From an uncultured Clostridia bacterium (GTDB lineage Bacteria > Bacillota > Clostridia > Christensenellales > DTU072), in the NCBI GenBank assembly GCA_944349655.1, contig CALVNL010000007.1, positions 1 to 58,934 of the forward strand: a stretch of DNA of 58,934 nucleotides, given 5' to 3'. Positions 8,045 through 15,941 of this stretch are shown here, piece by piece. Each line of letters starts with the position of its first letter. Position 1 is the first letter of the stretch. Under the pieces are notes generated by a model. It had not been told where the DNA came from. It was given only the letters and a program-made list of their open reading frames with translations, and did no database searches. The position numbers were made by a program, and so were the translations under genes.

Positions 8045-9670
8045 ATGTTAAATTTTCTTTCCGCGACGGGAGTCGCGCAATACGTTATTTTCGCTCTTTA
8101 CCTCGCCGTATTGATAGTTGTGGCGCTCGTTACCGCCAAAAAAAGTAAATCCTTGAACGACTTTATGTTCGCAAGCAAAGGAGTCGGCGGGTGGCTCAGC
8201 GCTTTTGCTTACGGAGCCACTTATTTCAGCGCGGTCATATTCATCGGCTATGCGGGAAAATTCGGCTGGAATTTCGGACTTGCGGCGGTATGGATAGGTA
8301 TAGGAAATATGCTTATCGGTACCCTCGCCGCCTGGTTGGTCCTGGCAAAACGCACGAAGTTTATGACCAATACTCTCCAGGCCCGCACCATGCCGGAGTT
8401 TTTCGAAAAACGTTACCGCTCGGAACATATCAAACTTCTGAGTTCCCTTCTTATTTTCGTTTTTCTGCTTCCGTATTCGTCTTCGGTATATCAGGGACTC
8501 GGGTATATCTTTTCCAAGGTCATCGGACTCGATACCATCTGGTGTATCCTCATACTCGCCGTAGTTACCGCCGTTTATCTGTTCCTGGGCGGATATTTCG
8601 CAACTTCCATTACCGACTTTATTCAGGGTATAATCATGATAATCGGAATTCTGGTCTGCGTGTTCACCCTGCTTTCGGCAGAAGAAGTCAACTGGGGAGA
8701 AGGGCTGTCCGCTCTTACTCAAAACGGACTCGGGCTCATCCCGTCGGGAGCCGTACCCGAAGGAAAATCCTTTATGGACTCGGCGGCTTTCAACGTAATT
8801 ATCCTCGTGCTTTTAACCTCTTTCGGAATCTGGGGATTGCCGCAATCGGTACATAAATTCTACGCAATCAAAGACGACGACGCCATAAAAAAAGGCGCCG
8901 TGATAAGTACGGTATTTTCTTTAATAGTGGGAGGAGGGGCATACTTTGTCGGGAGTTTGGTTACCCTTTTTGTAAGTAACGAAACTTTCGTCAACGATCT
9001 AGGCGGCAACTTCGACAGATTGGTCCCCGAAATGCTCAGCGCAAATTTAACTCCCGCTTTGCTCGGACTGATTTTAGTATTGCTGTTTTCTGCGAGTATG
9101 TCCACTCTCGCTTCTTTGTCCCTTTCTTCGGCTTCCACGGTAAGCGTGGATTTTTACAAAGGGTACTTAAAAAAACAAGCGCCCGAAAGCAACGTCACCA
9201 TACTTATGAGAGTGCTTTGCCTGGTATTCGTGGCGGTGAGCGCTATCCTCGCCATAGTGGAAATCGACGCCATAGTAACTATGATGAGTTTAAGCTGGGG
9301 ACTTCTCGCGGGTTGTTTCATCGGACCTTACGTCTTGGGGCTTTACTCCAAAAGGATAAACAAGGCTGGTTCTTACGCGTCCATAATCAGCACCATACTT
9401 ATTACGATAATTATGGTAATAACTCTCGGACTTCACGACGCTCCCGACTCGTCTGTCGGGAAAGTACTCAAAGCGGGTATCGGCAGAAGTCCTTTCATAG
9501 GCGTTGTCTGCATGGCGGCGTCCTTTATCGTGACCCCCGTCTTCAGCCTCATTTTCAAGTCCTGCACGCCGGATAAAGAATTCCTCGCGACGATTTTTCC
9601 CGAAAAATTCACGGCGTTGACCGAGACAAACGCCTCTTCCCCCGCCGAGACCGAGTCGATCGAAAAATAA
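8045..9670 (+). CDS. Sodium:solute symporter (SSF family)
   Basis: The product is a polytopic membrane protein of 541 residues with about 13 predicted helices. SSF-type features include the early KSLNDFMFASKGVGGW segment, the TYFSAVIFIGYAG helix, and the later LLFSASMSTLASLSLS segment that lines the sodium site in this family. I chose the ATG at 8045 because GGAG lies 7 nt upstream and the family normally starts just before helix 1; the frame is open back to 7970. It imports a solute with sodium; the substrate (sugar, sialic acid, amino acid or carboxylate) cannot be assigned. It is monocistronic with its own promoter and terminator. Confidence 0.88.
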   Translation: MLNFLSATGVAQYVIFALYLAVLIVVALVTAKKSKSLNDFMFASKGVGGWLSAFAYGATYFSAVIFIGYAGKFGWNFGLAAVWIGIGNMLIGTLAAWLVLAKRTKFMTNTLQARTMPEFFEKRYRSEHIKLLSSLLIFVFLLPYSSSVYQGLGYIFSKVIGLDTIWCILILAVVTAVYLFLGGYFATSITDFIQGIIMIIGILVCVFTLLSAEEVNWGEGLSALTQNGLGLIPSGAVPEGKSFMDSAAFNVIILVLLTSFGIWGLPQSVHKFYAIKDDDAIKKGAVISTVFSLIVGGGAYFVGSLVTLFVSNETFVNDLGGNFDRLVPEMLSANLTPALLGLILVLLFSASMSTLASLSLSSASTVSVDFYKGYLKKQAPESNVTILMRVLCLVFVAVSAILAIVEIDAIVTMMSLSWGLLAGCFIGPYVLGLYSKRINKAGSYASIISTILITIIMVITLGLHDAPDSSVGKVLKAGIGRSPFIGVVCMAASFIVTPVFSLIFKSCTPDKEFLATIFPEKFTALTETNASSPAETESIEK

Positions 9671-9690
9671 CCTCTTATCCGCAAAAAAGA

Positions 9691-9718
9691 ACGGCTCCCG
9701 TAAAGAGGAGCCGTTTTT
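9691..9718 (+). terminator. Bidirectional terminator between symporter and ACT gene
   Basis: Perfect 8-bp stem ACGGCTCC / GGAGCCGT followed by TTTTT on the plus strand; the minus strand also shows a T-rich tail (TTCTTTTTT). It separates convergent genes. Confidence 0.85.
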
Positions 9719-9752
9719 CGTTTAGAAAATATTATCGAAGTTTAACTCGGCG

Positions 9753-10175
9753 TCAAAGAATTTTTTCGCTCAGAAGTTTAATGCCCTTTCCTTCGAAAAG
9801 TTTGATAGCCTTGTCGGTTTCTTCCACTTTGAGAAGTATTTTTGCGGTATTGTAGTTGGTGAGGACGAAGGAATAGAGATATTCGATATTGATGTCCTCT
9901 TTTTCCAAAAGACCGATAACTTCTGCAAGCGCATTCGGAACGTCGGGAACTTCCACTCCGATAAGGGAAGTCTGTTCCACGGCAAAACCGGCATTTTTCA
10001 ATACTTCGTAGGCTTTGTCGTTGTCGCGGGCGATAAATCTTACTATTCCGTAGTCTTTGGTGTCCGCTATGGAGAGCGTTACGAAATCCAGTCCTTCTTT
10101 GCCTAAAGCGTTGGTCAGTTTATAAAGCCGACCGGGTTTGTTCTCCATAAAAACCGATAGTTGTTTAACCAGCAT
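9753..10175 (-). CDS. Tandem ACT-domain protein
   Basis: The 140-residue protein consists of two ACT domains: the first opens with QLSVFMENKPGRLYKLT and the second begins near residue 70 (LIGVEVPDVPNALAEV). ACT pairs bind small ligands, usually amino acids. A stand-alone ACT protein next to phenylacetate-CoA ligase and indolepyruvate oxidoreductase genes is a recurrent arrangement, so a role sensing an aromatic amino acid or aryl acid for this pathway is inferred. It is the last gene of a five-gene minus-strand operon, 19 nt after the ligase. Confidence 0.85.
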   Translation of the reverse strand: MLVKQLSVFMENKPGRLYKLTNALGKEGLDFVTLSIADTKDYGIVRFIARDNDKAYEVLKNAGFAVEQTSLIGVEVPDVPNALAEVIGLLEKEDINIEYLYSFVLTNYNTAKILLKVEETDKAIKLFEGKGIKLLSEKIL

Positions 10176-10194
10176 ATTGACCTCCTTTATCTGA

Positions 10195-11514
10195 TTATAT
10201 TTTACGTTTGTCGATAACTCTTACCGCTTTGCCTTCGCTTCTCTGAACGGTATTCGGTTCCACCAGTCTTACCCTTGCGGAAATACCCAGATAACTGTGT
10301 ATCTCGCTCTCTATCTTCTTGCGTAAGGCTTCCAGGCTTCCCACGGTGTCGCTGGAAATACTTTCGTTGACTTCCACGTGAATTTCCATAACGTCGAGGT
10401 TGTCTACTCTGTCCACGTATATCATATAATGCGGAGCCACTCCGCTTACGTTCATAATAGCCGCCTCTATCTGGCTGGGGAAGACGTTGACGCCTCTGAT
10501 AATAAGCATATCGTCGTTACGACCCAGAACTTTGTTCATTCTGACCGTCGTCCTGCCGCAGGAACATTTTTCGGCGTTCAAAGACGTTATGTCCCTGGTA
10601 CGGTAACGAACAAGCGGCTGTCCCGTCTTGGTTATGGTAGTAAATACCAGTTCCCCTTTCTCCCCGTAAGGTAACGGTTCCAAGGTTACGGGGTCGACTA
10701 TTTCGGGAATAAAATGGTCTTCCTGAACGTGAGAACCGTTTTTCGCCATACATTCCATAGCTACGCCGGGTCCGGAAATCTCGCTCAGTCCGTAAATGTC
10801 GAGTGCGTCGATATTGAGCGTCCTCTCTATCTCCTTGCGCATATTGTCCGACCAGGGTTCCGCTCCGAAAATACCGACTTTAAGTTTAAGTTCGTCCACC
10901 GAGATACCGTTGTTTTCCATTTCGGTGCCGAGGTAAATCGCATAAGACGGAGTACAGGCTATCGCCGTCGCTCCGAAATCGCGGAGCAGGGAAAGTTGAC
11001 GTTTGGTGTTTCCGCTGGAAGCGGGAACTACCGTTGCTCCCATTTTGGTGGCTCCGTCGTGAAGTCCCAGTCCTCCCGTGAACAGTCCGTAACCGTACGC
11101 AACGTGTACGGTGTCTTCCTTGGTAACGCCCGCCATTCCCAAAGCGCGGCAGACGCATTCCGCCCACACGTCGAGGTCGTTTTGCGAATACCCTACCACC
11201 GTAAGTTTTCCCGTGGTGCCGCTGGACGCGTGCAACCTGACTATCTCTTCCTTGGGAGCGCAAAGCATTCCGAAAGGATAATTGTTGCGCAGGTCCTGTT
11301 TGGTGGTAAACGGCAGTTTGTAAAGATCGTCCACGCTTCTGATGTCTTCGGGTTTAAGTTTGATTGCGTCCATTTTCGCTCTGTAGACAGCCACGTTGTC
11401 ATAAACTCTCTTTACCAGTTTGACCAGTCTTTCGCTCTGCAACGCCTGCATTTCGCTGCGGCTGAGACACTCGTACTGCGGTGAATAAATGTAGTCTTTA
11501 ACTCTGCTTTTCAT
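10195..11514 (-). CDS. paaK: Phenylacetate-CoA ligase (arylacetate-CoA ligase), copy 1
   Basis: Adenylate-forming enzyme of the PaaK type, 439 residues. It has the phosphate-binding loop HASSGTTGKLTVVGYS, the YGLSEISGPG adenosine motif and the C-terminal GRNDDMLIIRGVNVFPSQIE hinge. It should activate phenylacetate or a related arylacetate with ATP and CoA. I chose the ATG at 11514 because AGAGGAAAG precedes it and the preceding 18 in-frame codons are atypical Lys/Phe-rich sequence. It forms an operon with iorAB and a second PaaK paralogue at the other end, so it may run the reaction as the energy-conserving step of aromatic amino acid fermentation. Confidence 0.9.
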   Translation of the reverse strand: MKSRVKDYIYSPQYECLSRSEMQALQSERLVKLVKRVYDNVAVYRAKMDAIKLKPEDIRSVDDLYKLPFTTKQDLRNNYPFGMLCAPKEEIVRLHASSGTTGKLTVVGYSQNDLDVWAECVCRALGMAGVTKEDTVHVAYGYGLFTGGLGLHDGATKMGATVVPASSGNTKRQLSLLRDFGATAIACTPSYAIYLGTEMENNGISVDELKLKVGIFGAEPWSDNMRKEIERTLNIDALDIYGLSEISGPGVAMECMAKNGSHVQEDHFIPEIVDPVTLEPLPYGEKGELVFTTITKTGQPLVRYRTRDITSLNAEKCSCGRTTVRMNKVLGRNDDMLIIRGVNVFPSQIEAAIMNVSGVAPHYMIYVDRVDNLDVMEIHVEVNESISSDTVGSLEALRKKIESEIHSYLGISARVRLVEPNTVQRSEGKAVRVIDKRKI

Positions 11515-11571
11515 ACTTTCCTCTTTTATCTCCGTTAAAAATAAATTGATTTTTTTTCTTTTGCGCAAAAT

Positions 11572-12123
11572 TTACATTTCGCAACCGTATTCGAATGCTT
11601 TAAGATTGAGTTGAACGAGTTTTTCGGGGACGGATTCGGTCAACGCTTCTTCCATAACGGCTTTATCCAACCCCATAATAGTCGTCAACGCCCCCAACAT
11701 AACCGAGTTTGCGGCTTTGGAGTTTCCGGCTTTCAACGCCTTGTCCATAGCGTCGATACCCACGGCGTTCGGTAAACGACTTTCGATGTCGTCGGGGTAC
11801 TTTGCCGCACCCGTAACTACCGGCATAGGCATTATTTCCTGCGTGGAATAAATGATTTTTCCTCCGTCGGCAAGATAATGAGCGTACCTCAAGGCTTCCA
11901 GCTTTTCGAACGCAAGGATAATATCCGCTCCCTTTTCGTCGATTATAGGAGAATTTACTTTGTCGCCGAAACGGACGAAAGTTATTACGCTGCCCCCTCT
12001 CTGAGCCATTCCGTGAACTTCGCTGAGTTTGACGTCGAGATTTTTCTTAAGGGCGTATTTTCCCAAAACTCTGCTTGCAAGGAGCGTGCCCTGTCCGCCT
12101 ACGCCCGCTATAAGTATATCCAT
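11572..12123 (-). CDS. iorB: Indolepyruvate ferredoxin oxidoreductase, beta subunit
   Basis: The 183-residue protein fits the gamma-type domain of 2-oxoacid:ferredoxin oxidoreductases: DILIAGVGGQGTLLASRVLG at the start, then EVHGMAQRGGSV. With IorA it oxidatively decarboxylates aryl pyruvates (indole-, phenyl- or hydroxyphenylpyruvate) to the aryl-acetyl-CoA and reduces ferredoxin. It starts 10 nt after iorA and is followed after a short gap by the ligase gene. Length is normal for the family. Confidence 0.93.
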   Translation of the reverse strand: MDILIAGVGGQGTLLASRVLGKYALKKNLDVKLSEVHGMAQRGGSVITFVRFGDKVNSPIIDEKGADIILAFEKLEALRYAHYLADGGKIIYSTQEIMPMPVVTGAAKYPDDIESRLPNAVGIDAMDKALKAGNSKAANSVMLGALTTIMGLDKAVMEEALTESVPEKLVQLNLKAFEYGCEM

Positions 12124-12133
12124 AAAATACCTC

Positions 12134-13846
12134 CTATTTCGCCTTTATCGCCCCGAATTTGCACACGCTCTGGCAAAGTCCGCATTCGGTACAGAGAGAT
12201 GCGTCTATAGTCATTCCGTGTTCGGTGTTTACGATAGCCGGACACCCGAGTTTCAGACAAGCCTTGCAATTCTTGCAAGCGTCGGTTATCTCGAAACCTT
12301 TGTAAAGTTTTTTGGTCAGAAGTACGCAAGGTCTGCGGGCGATTATTACTTTCACTCCGCTTTCGCTTAAAGCCTTGCGCACCGTCTGTTCGAATTTATC
12401 CAGTTCGTACGGGTCCACAACGTCCACGCTCTTTACTCCGGTGGCACGGCACAGTTCCTCGAGGTTGAGAGCGTACGTCTGTTCGTTTTTGATGGTTTTG
12501 CCCGTTGCGGGGTGGTTCTGATGACCCGTCATACCCGTGGTGGAGTTGTCCACGATAATAATCGTAGCGTCGGCTTTATTGTAAACGGCGTCCACAAGTC
12601 CGGTAATTCCGCTGTGAATGAACGTGGAGTCGCCTATGACTGCCACCGTATTCTTTGCAAAATCGGAATTCGCTTTATCAAAACCTATAGCCATACCGAT
12701 ACTTGCGCCCATGCAAAGCACGCTGTCGATACTGCCTAACGGCGGTACCGCGCCGAGAGTGTAACAACCTATATCTCCCATTACGTTGAGTTTCAGTTTC
12801 TTGAGGGTATAGAAAACGCCCCTGTGCGGACAACCTGCGCAAAGTACGGGAGGACGTGCGGGAATTTCCGCCGCAACGGCTTCGGTCTTTTTGCCGAGAA
12901 CCTTTTCCCTTATCAGGTTGACAGAGAACTCTCCCTGTATCGAAAACAGGTTCTTTCCTTCCACGGCGATACCCTTACTTTTTATCAAAGTCTCGATATG
13001 GGGTTCCAATTCCTCTATTACGATACACCGTTTTACGCTTTTTACGAAATCGGCTATCATCTTGTACGGCAACGGATAAACCATTCCGAGTTTAAGAACG
13101 CTTGCTTCCGGCAACGCTTCTTTGACGTACTGGTAAACGCCTCCGGCACAGATTATCCCGAGGTCGGAAGAGCCTTTTTCTATGCGGTTTACGGGACAGG
13201 AGTTACTGTCGGCGCAGAGTTTGTTGAGCCTTTCCTCCACCACGACGTGGCGCTTCTTGGCGTTAGCCGGCATCATGACGTATTTGGGAATATCCTTGAG
13301 GTAAGGTTTGAGCGGAACTTCCTTTCTTTCTCCGAGTTCCACCAACCCTTGCGAATGAGCAACTCTGGTAGTCAACCGCAATATAACCGGCGTGTCGTAC
13401 GTTTCGCTTAAAAGGAACGCTTTCTCGGTGAACTCCTTGGCTTCGGCGCTGTCCGACGGTTCCAGTACGGGGACGTTGGCCGCTCTTGCGATAAGACGGG
13501 TATCCTGTTCGTTCTGACTGCTGAACATGGACGGATCGTCGGCTACCGCCACCACCAGTCCCGCGTTCACGCCCGTGTAAGCCGCCGTATAAAGCGGATC
13601 CGCCGCAACGTTGAGTCCGACGTGTTTCATGCTGACTATCGTCCTCGCCCCGGCTAAACTCGCCCCGAAGCCCACTTCCAAAGCCACCTTTTCGTTCGGC
13701 GACCACTCGGAATAAACTTCGTCGTAACGGCTGAGTTCTTCGGTAATTTCGGTGCTGGGCGTTCCGGGATATGCCGTAGCCACTCTGACTCCGGCTTCGT
13801 ATGCTCCTCTCGCCACCGCAAAATCTCCCAACAGTAATTTTTTCAT
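12134..13846 (-). CDS. iorA: Indolepyruvate ferredoxin oxidoreductase, alpha subunit
   Basis: The 570-residue protein has the expected order: pyrimidine-binding N-terminal domain (ATAYPGTPSTEI), a middle domain, the thiamine diphosphate domain with GDIGCYTLG near residue 355 and GDSTFIHSG, and a C-terminal ferredoxin-like part. The latter holds two 4Fe-4S motifs, CxxCxxCxxxGCP and CxxCxxCxxxC. It is the catalytic subunit for oxidative decarboxylation of aryl pyruvates. It begins 2 nt after the upstream ligase gene and precedes iorB by 10 nt. Confidence 0.94.
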   Translation of the reverse strand: MKKLLLGDFAVARGAYEAGVRVATAYPGTPSTEITEELSRYDEVYSEWSPNEKVALEVGFGASLAGARTIVSMKHVGLNVAADPLYTAAYTGVNAGLVVAVADDPSMFSSQNEQDTRLIARAANVPVLEPSDSAEAKEFTEKAFLLSETYDTPVILRLTTRVAHSQGLVELGERKEVPLKPYLKDIPKYVMMPANAKKRHVVVEERLNKLCADSNSCPVNRIEKGSSDLGIICAGGVYQYVKEALPEASVLKLGMVYPLPYKMIADFVKSVKRCIVIEELEPHIETLIKSKGIAVEGKNLFSIQGEFSVNLIREKVLGKKTEAVAAEIPARPPVLCAGCPHRGVFYTLKKLKLNVMGDIGCYTLGAVPPLGSIDSVLCMGASIGMAIGFDKANSDFAKNTVAVIGDSTFIHSGITGLVDAVYNKADATIIIVDNSTTGMTGHQNHPATGKTIKNEQTYALNLEELCRATGVKSVDVVDPYELDKFEQTVRKALSESGVKVIIARRPCVLLTKKLYKGFEITDACKNCKACLKLGCPAIVNTEHGMTIDASLCTECGLCQSVCKFGAIKAK

Positions 13847-13848
13847 TT

Positions 13849-15156
13849 TTACTCCTTTATATCGAAAATCTTTCTTTTATCGGTTACTCTTTTGACTTTT
13901 CCTTCCCCTCTTTTAATGGAAAACGGCTCTACGAGCTTGACTTTGACGTCGAGCTGGACCACCGATTTCAATTTGGCTCTGGTCTTTTCCACGAGGTTTT
14001 CCAGGTTAGCGTAATTGGTGAGCAACGCTCCGTCGCCCACTTCCACCCTGACTTCTATGGTGTCCATATAGTTTACTCTGTCCACGATAATTTCGTAGTT
14101 GTTGCCGAGTTCGGGAACGGACATTATAACGCCCTCTATCTGACTGGGGAAAACGTTGACGCCCCTTATTATCATCATATCGTCGGTACGTCCTATGATA
14201 CGCGCCATTCTCGCCGTCGTCCTGCCGCATTTGCAGGGGCTGTAGTCCAAAGCCGTGATATCCTTGGTGCGGTAACGCAATATGGGCATACCTTCCTTGT
14301 CGAGCGTGGTAAGGAGCATTTCGCCGTATTCGCCCTCGGACAATACTTTATTCTGTTCGATATTGACTATTTCGGGATAGAAGAAGTCCTCGTTGATGTG
14401 CATACCGCATTTTTCTCTGCACTCGCCGCTGACGCCCGGTCCGCCCACTTCGGTAAGTCCGTAGTTTTCGGTGGGGAAAACTCCCCAGATATTCCGTAAA
14501 GCGTCGTGCATTTCCTTGGTGGAAGCCTCCGCTCCCATTATGGTCATACGAAGTTTAAGGTCGTCGATTATTCCCGTTTGTTTGGCTTTTTCGGCAAGAT
14601 ACATCGCATAACTGGGCGTAGCCACCAAAGCGGTCACCCCGAAGTCTTTCATAAGCATAAGCTGGCGGTCGGTGTTGCCGCTGGAAACGGGAACCACCGT
14701 CGCTCCTAATTTTTCTATACCGTAGTGCAGCCCGAAGCCGCCCGTGAACAAACCGTAACCGAAACTCACCTGAATTATATCCTCGTCGGTAGCTCCCGCC
14801 ATAGACAATACCCTCGCTATGCAGGTAGCCCAGTTGTCGAGGTCTCTTCTCGTATATCCGCCCACGATAGGTTTTCCCGTGGTGCCGCTGGAGGCGTGCA
14901 GACGGATAATTTTCTTCATCGGAACGGCAAAAAGTCCGAACGGATAATTCTCTCTCAAGTCGTCCTTTGTGGTATAGGGAATCTTTTCGATATCTTTCAA
15001 AGTCTTGATATGCTCGGGTTTCAGCCCTATGGCGTCGAATTTATCCCGATACATTTTAACGTTTTCGTAAGCGTAATTGACTATATGTTTTAATTTGGCA
15101 AGTTGTAAATCGGCGATTTCCGCCCTGGACATCGTTTCCGCTTTCGGGTCGTACAT
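13849..15156 (-). CDS. paaK: Phenylacetate-CoA ligase, copy 2
   Basis: The 435-residue protein is a second PaaK-type ligase with HASSGTTGKPIVGGYTRRD, YGLTEVGGPG and GRTDDMMIIRGVNVFPSQIE. It is clearly homologous to the copy at 10195-11514 along its length but diverged, so the pair is an old duplication or has different arylacetate preferences. It is the first gene of the operon, with a promoter about 50-75 nt upstream and a GGAG ribosome binding site. It could work in the direction of ATP synthesis from aryl-acetyl-CoA or in activation; sequence does not decide. Confidence 0.9.
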   Translation of the reverse strand: MYDPKAETMSRAEIADLQLAKLKHIVNYAYENVKMYRDKFDAIGLKPEHIKTLKDIEKIPYTTKDDLRENYPFGLFAVPMKKIIRLHASSGTTGKPIVGGYTRRDLDNWATCIARVLSMAGATDEDIIQVSFGYGLFTGGFGLHYGIEKLGATVVPVSSGNTDRQLMLMKDFGVTALVATPSYAMYLAEKAKQTGIIDDLKLRMTIMGAEASTKEMHDALRNIWGVFPTENYGLTEVGGPGVSGECREKCGMHINEDFFYPEIVNIEQNKVLSEGEYGEMLLTTLDKEGMPILRYRTKDITALDYSPCKCGRTTARMARIIGRTDDMMIIRGVNVFPSQIEGVIMSVPELGNNYEIIVDRVNYMDTIEVRVEVGDGALLTNYANLENLVEKTRAKLKSVVQLDVKVKLVEPFSIKRGEGKVKRVTDKRKIFDIKE

Positions 15157-15204
15157 TTTTTCTTCTCCGCTCGCTTAAATTAGCGTATAATAATTTATTT
15201 ATTT

Positions 15205-15233
15205 ATAATAACATAATTATCGGAGTTTTTCAA
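15205..15233 (-). promoter_or_regulatory. Promoter of the paaK-iorAB operon
   Basis: Minus strand: TTGAAA, 17-nt spacer, TATTAT, about 49 nt before the start codon at 15156. No operator was recognised. Confidence 0.55.
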
Positions 15234-15260
15234 TCGGTTTGGCTTTTTTCGGAAAGACGA

Positions 15261-15941
15261 TTATGAATTCCCGCCGAAACCGCGGGCAAAAGCAAAAGTC
15301 AAAGCGACGACTTTCTCAGCTCCGTGCTTACAGAGAGTCTCGGCGCACTCCCCGACGGTAGCTCCGGTCGTTGCGACGTCGTCGAGAAGAAGTATCGTTC
15401 CTTCGACGGGACCTCTCGAAAGGAATTTGTCTTTTACGTTGTCTTTCCGTTCTTCCGACGGAACTTCTGTCTGATCTTTTCCCTCTTTGCGGAAAAGTAC
15501 GTCGCTCAAAGGAAAACTCGCCAGGCGACAGAACTCTTCGGCAACGCACCTCATTGCGTCGTACCCTCTTAATGAGGTTTTCTTTTCCGACGACGGCACG
15601 AAACAGACTTTATCGGCTTCGATGCCCTTTTCGAGAAATTTTTCGTACATAAATTTCGCCATATATTCGGCGATAAAAGGTTTAGCGGAATCTTTATAGC
15701 TTAAGACGTAATACCTTGCCACGTCGTCGTAAAGGAAACAGCCGCTTATCTCCACGCCTTCGCAAATAACCGTATCGAATTGAGGCGCGTGCAATTTTCC
15801 CCGACAGTCTTTACAAAGGGAATTATCCCTTTCCTCGTCGTCGAGTTCCTTCCCGCAAAAATTACAGGTAAGTCCTTTCGGATACAGTAAATTTAACAGT
15901 TTTTCGGAAAACTTCTTAAATTTTAATCGGAATTTCCCCAT
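15261..15941 (-). CDS. comFC: ComFC-like phosphoribosyltransferase-fold protein
   Basis: The 226-residue protein has an N-terminal zinc-ribbon (CNFCG ... CKDCRG, four Cys) and a C-terminal phosphoribosyltransferase fold with the PRPP-loop ILLLDDVATTGAT. This is the ComFC/GntX layout. ComFC is needed for DNA uptake in competent bacteria, but many non-competent Clostridia keep the gene. Its start overlaps the end of recD2 by 19 nt, so the two are translationally coupled; both act on DNA, which supports a role in DNA handling. Confidence 0.85.
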   Translation of the reverse strand: MGKFRLKFKKFSEKLLNLLYPKGLTCNFCGKELDDEERDNSLCKDCRGKLHAPQFDTVICEGVEISGCFLYDDVARYYVLSYKDSAKPFIAEYMAKFMYEKFLEKGIEADKVCFVPSSEKKTSLRGYDAMRCVAEEFCRLASFPLSDVLFRKEGKDQTEVPSEERKDNVKDKFLSRGPVEGTILLLDDVATTGATVGECAETLCKHGAEKVVALTFAFARGFGGNS

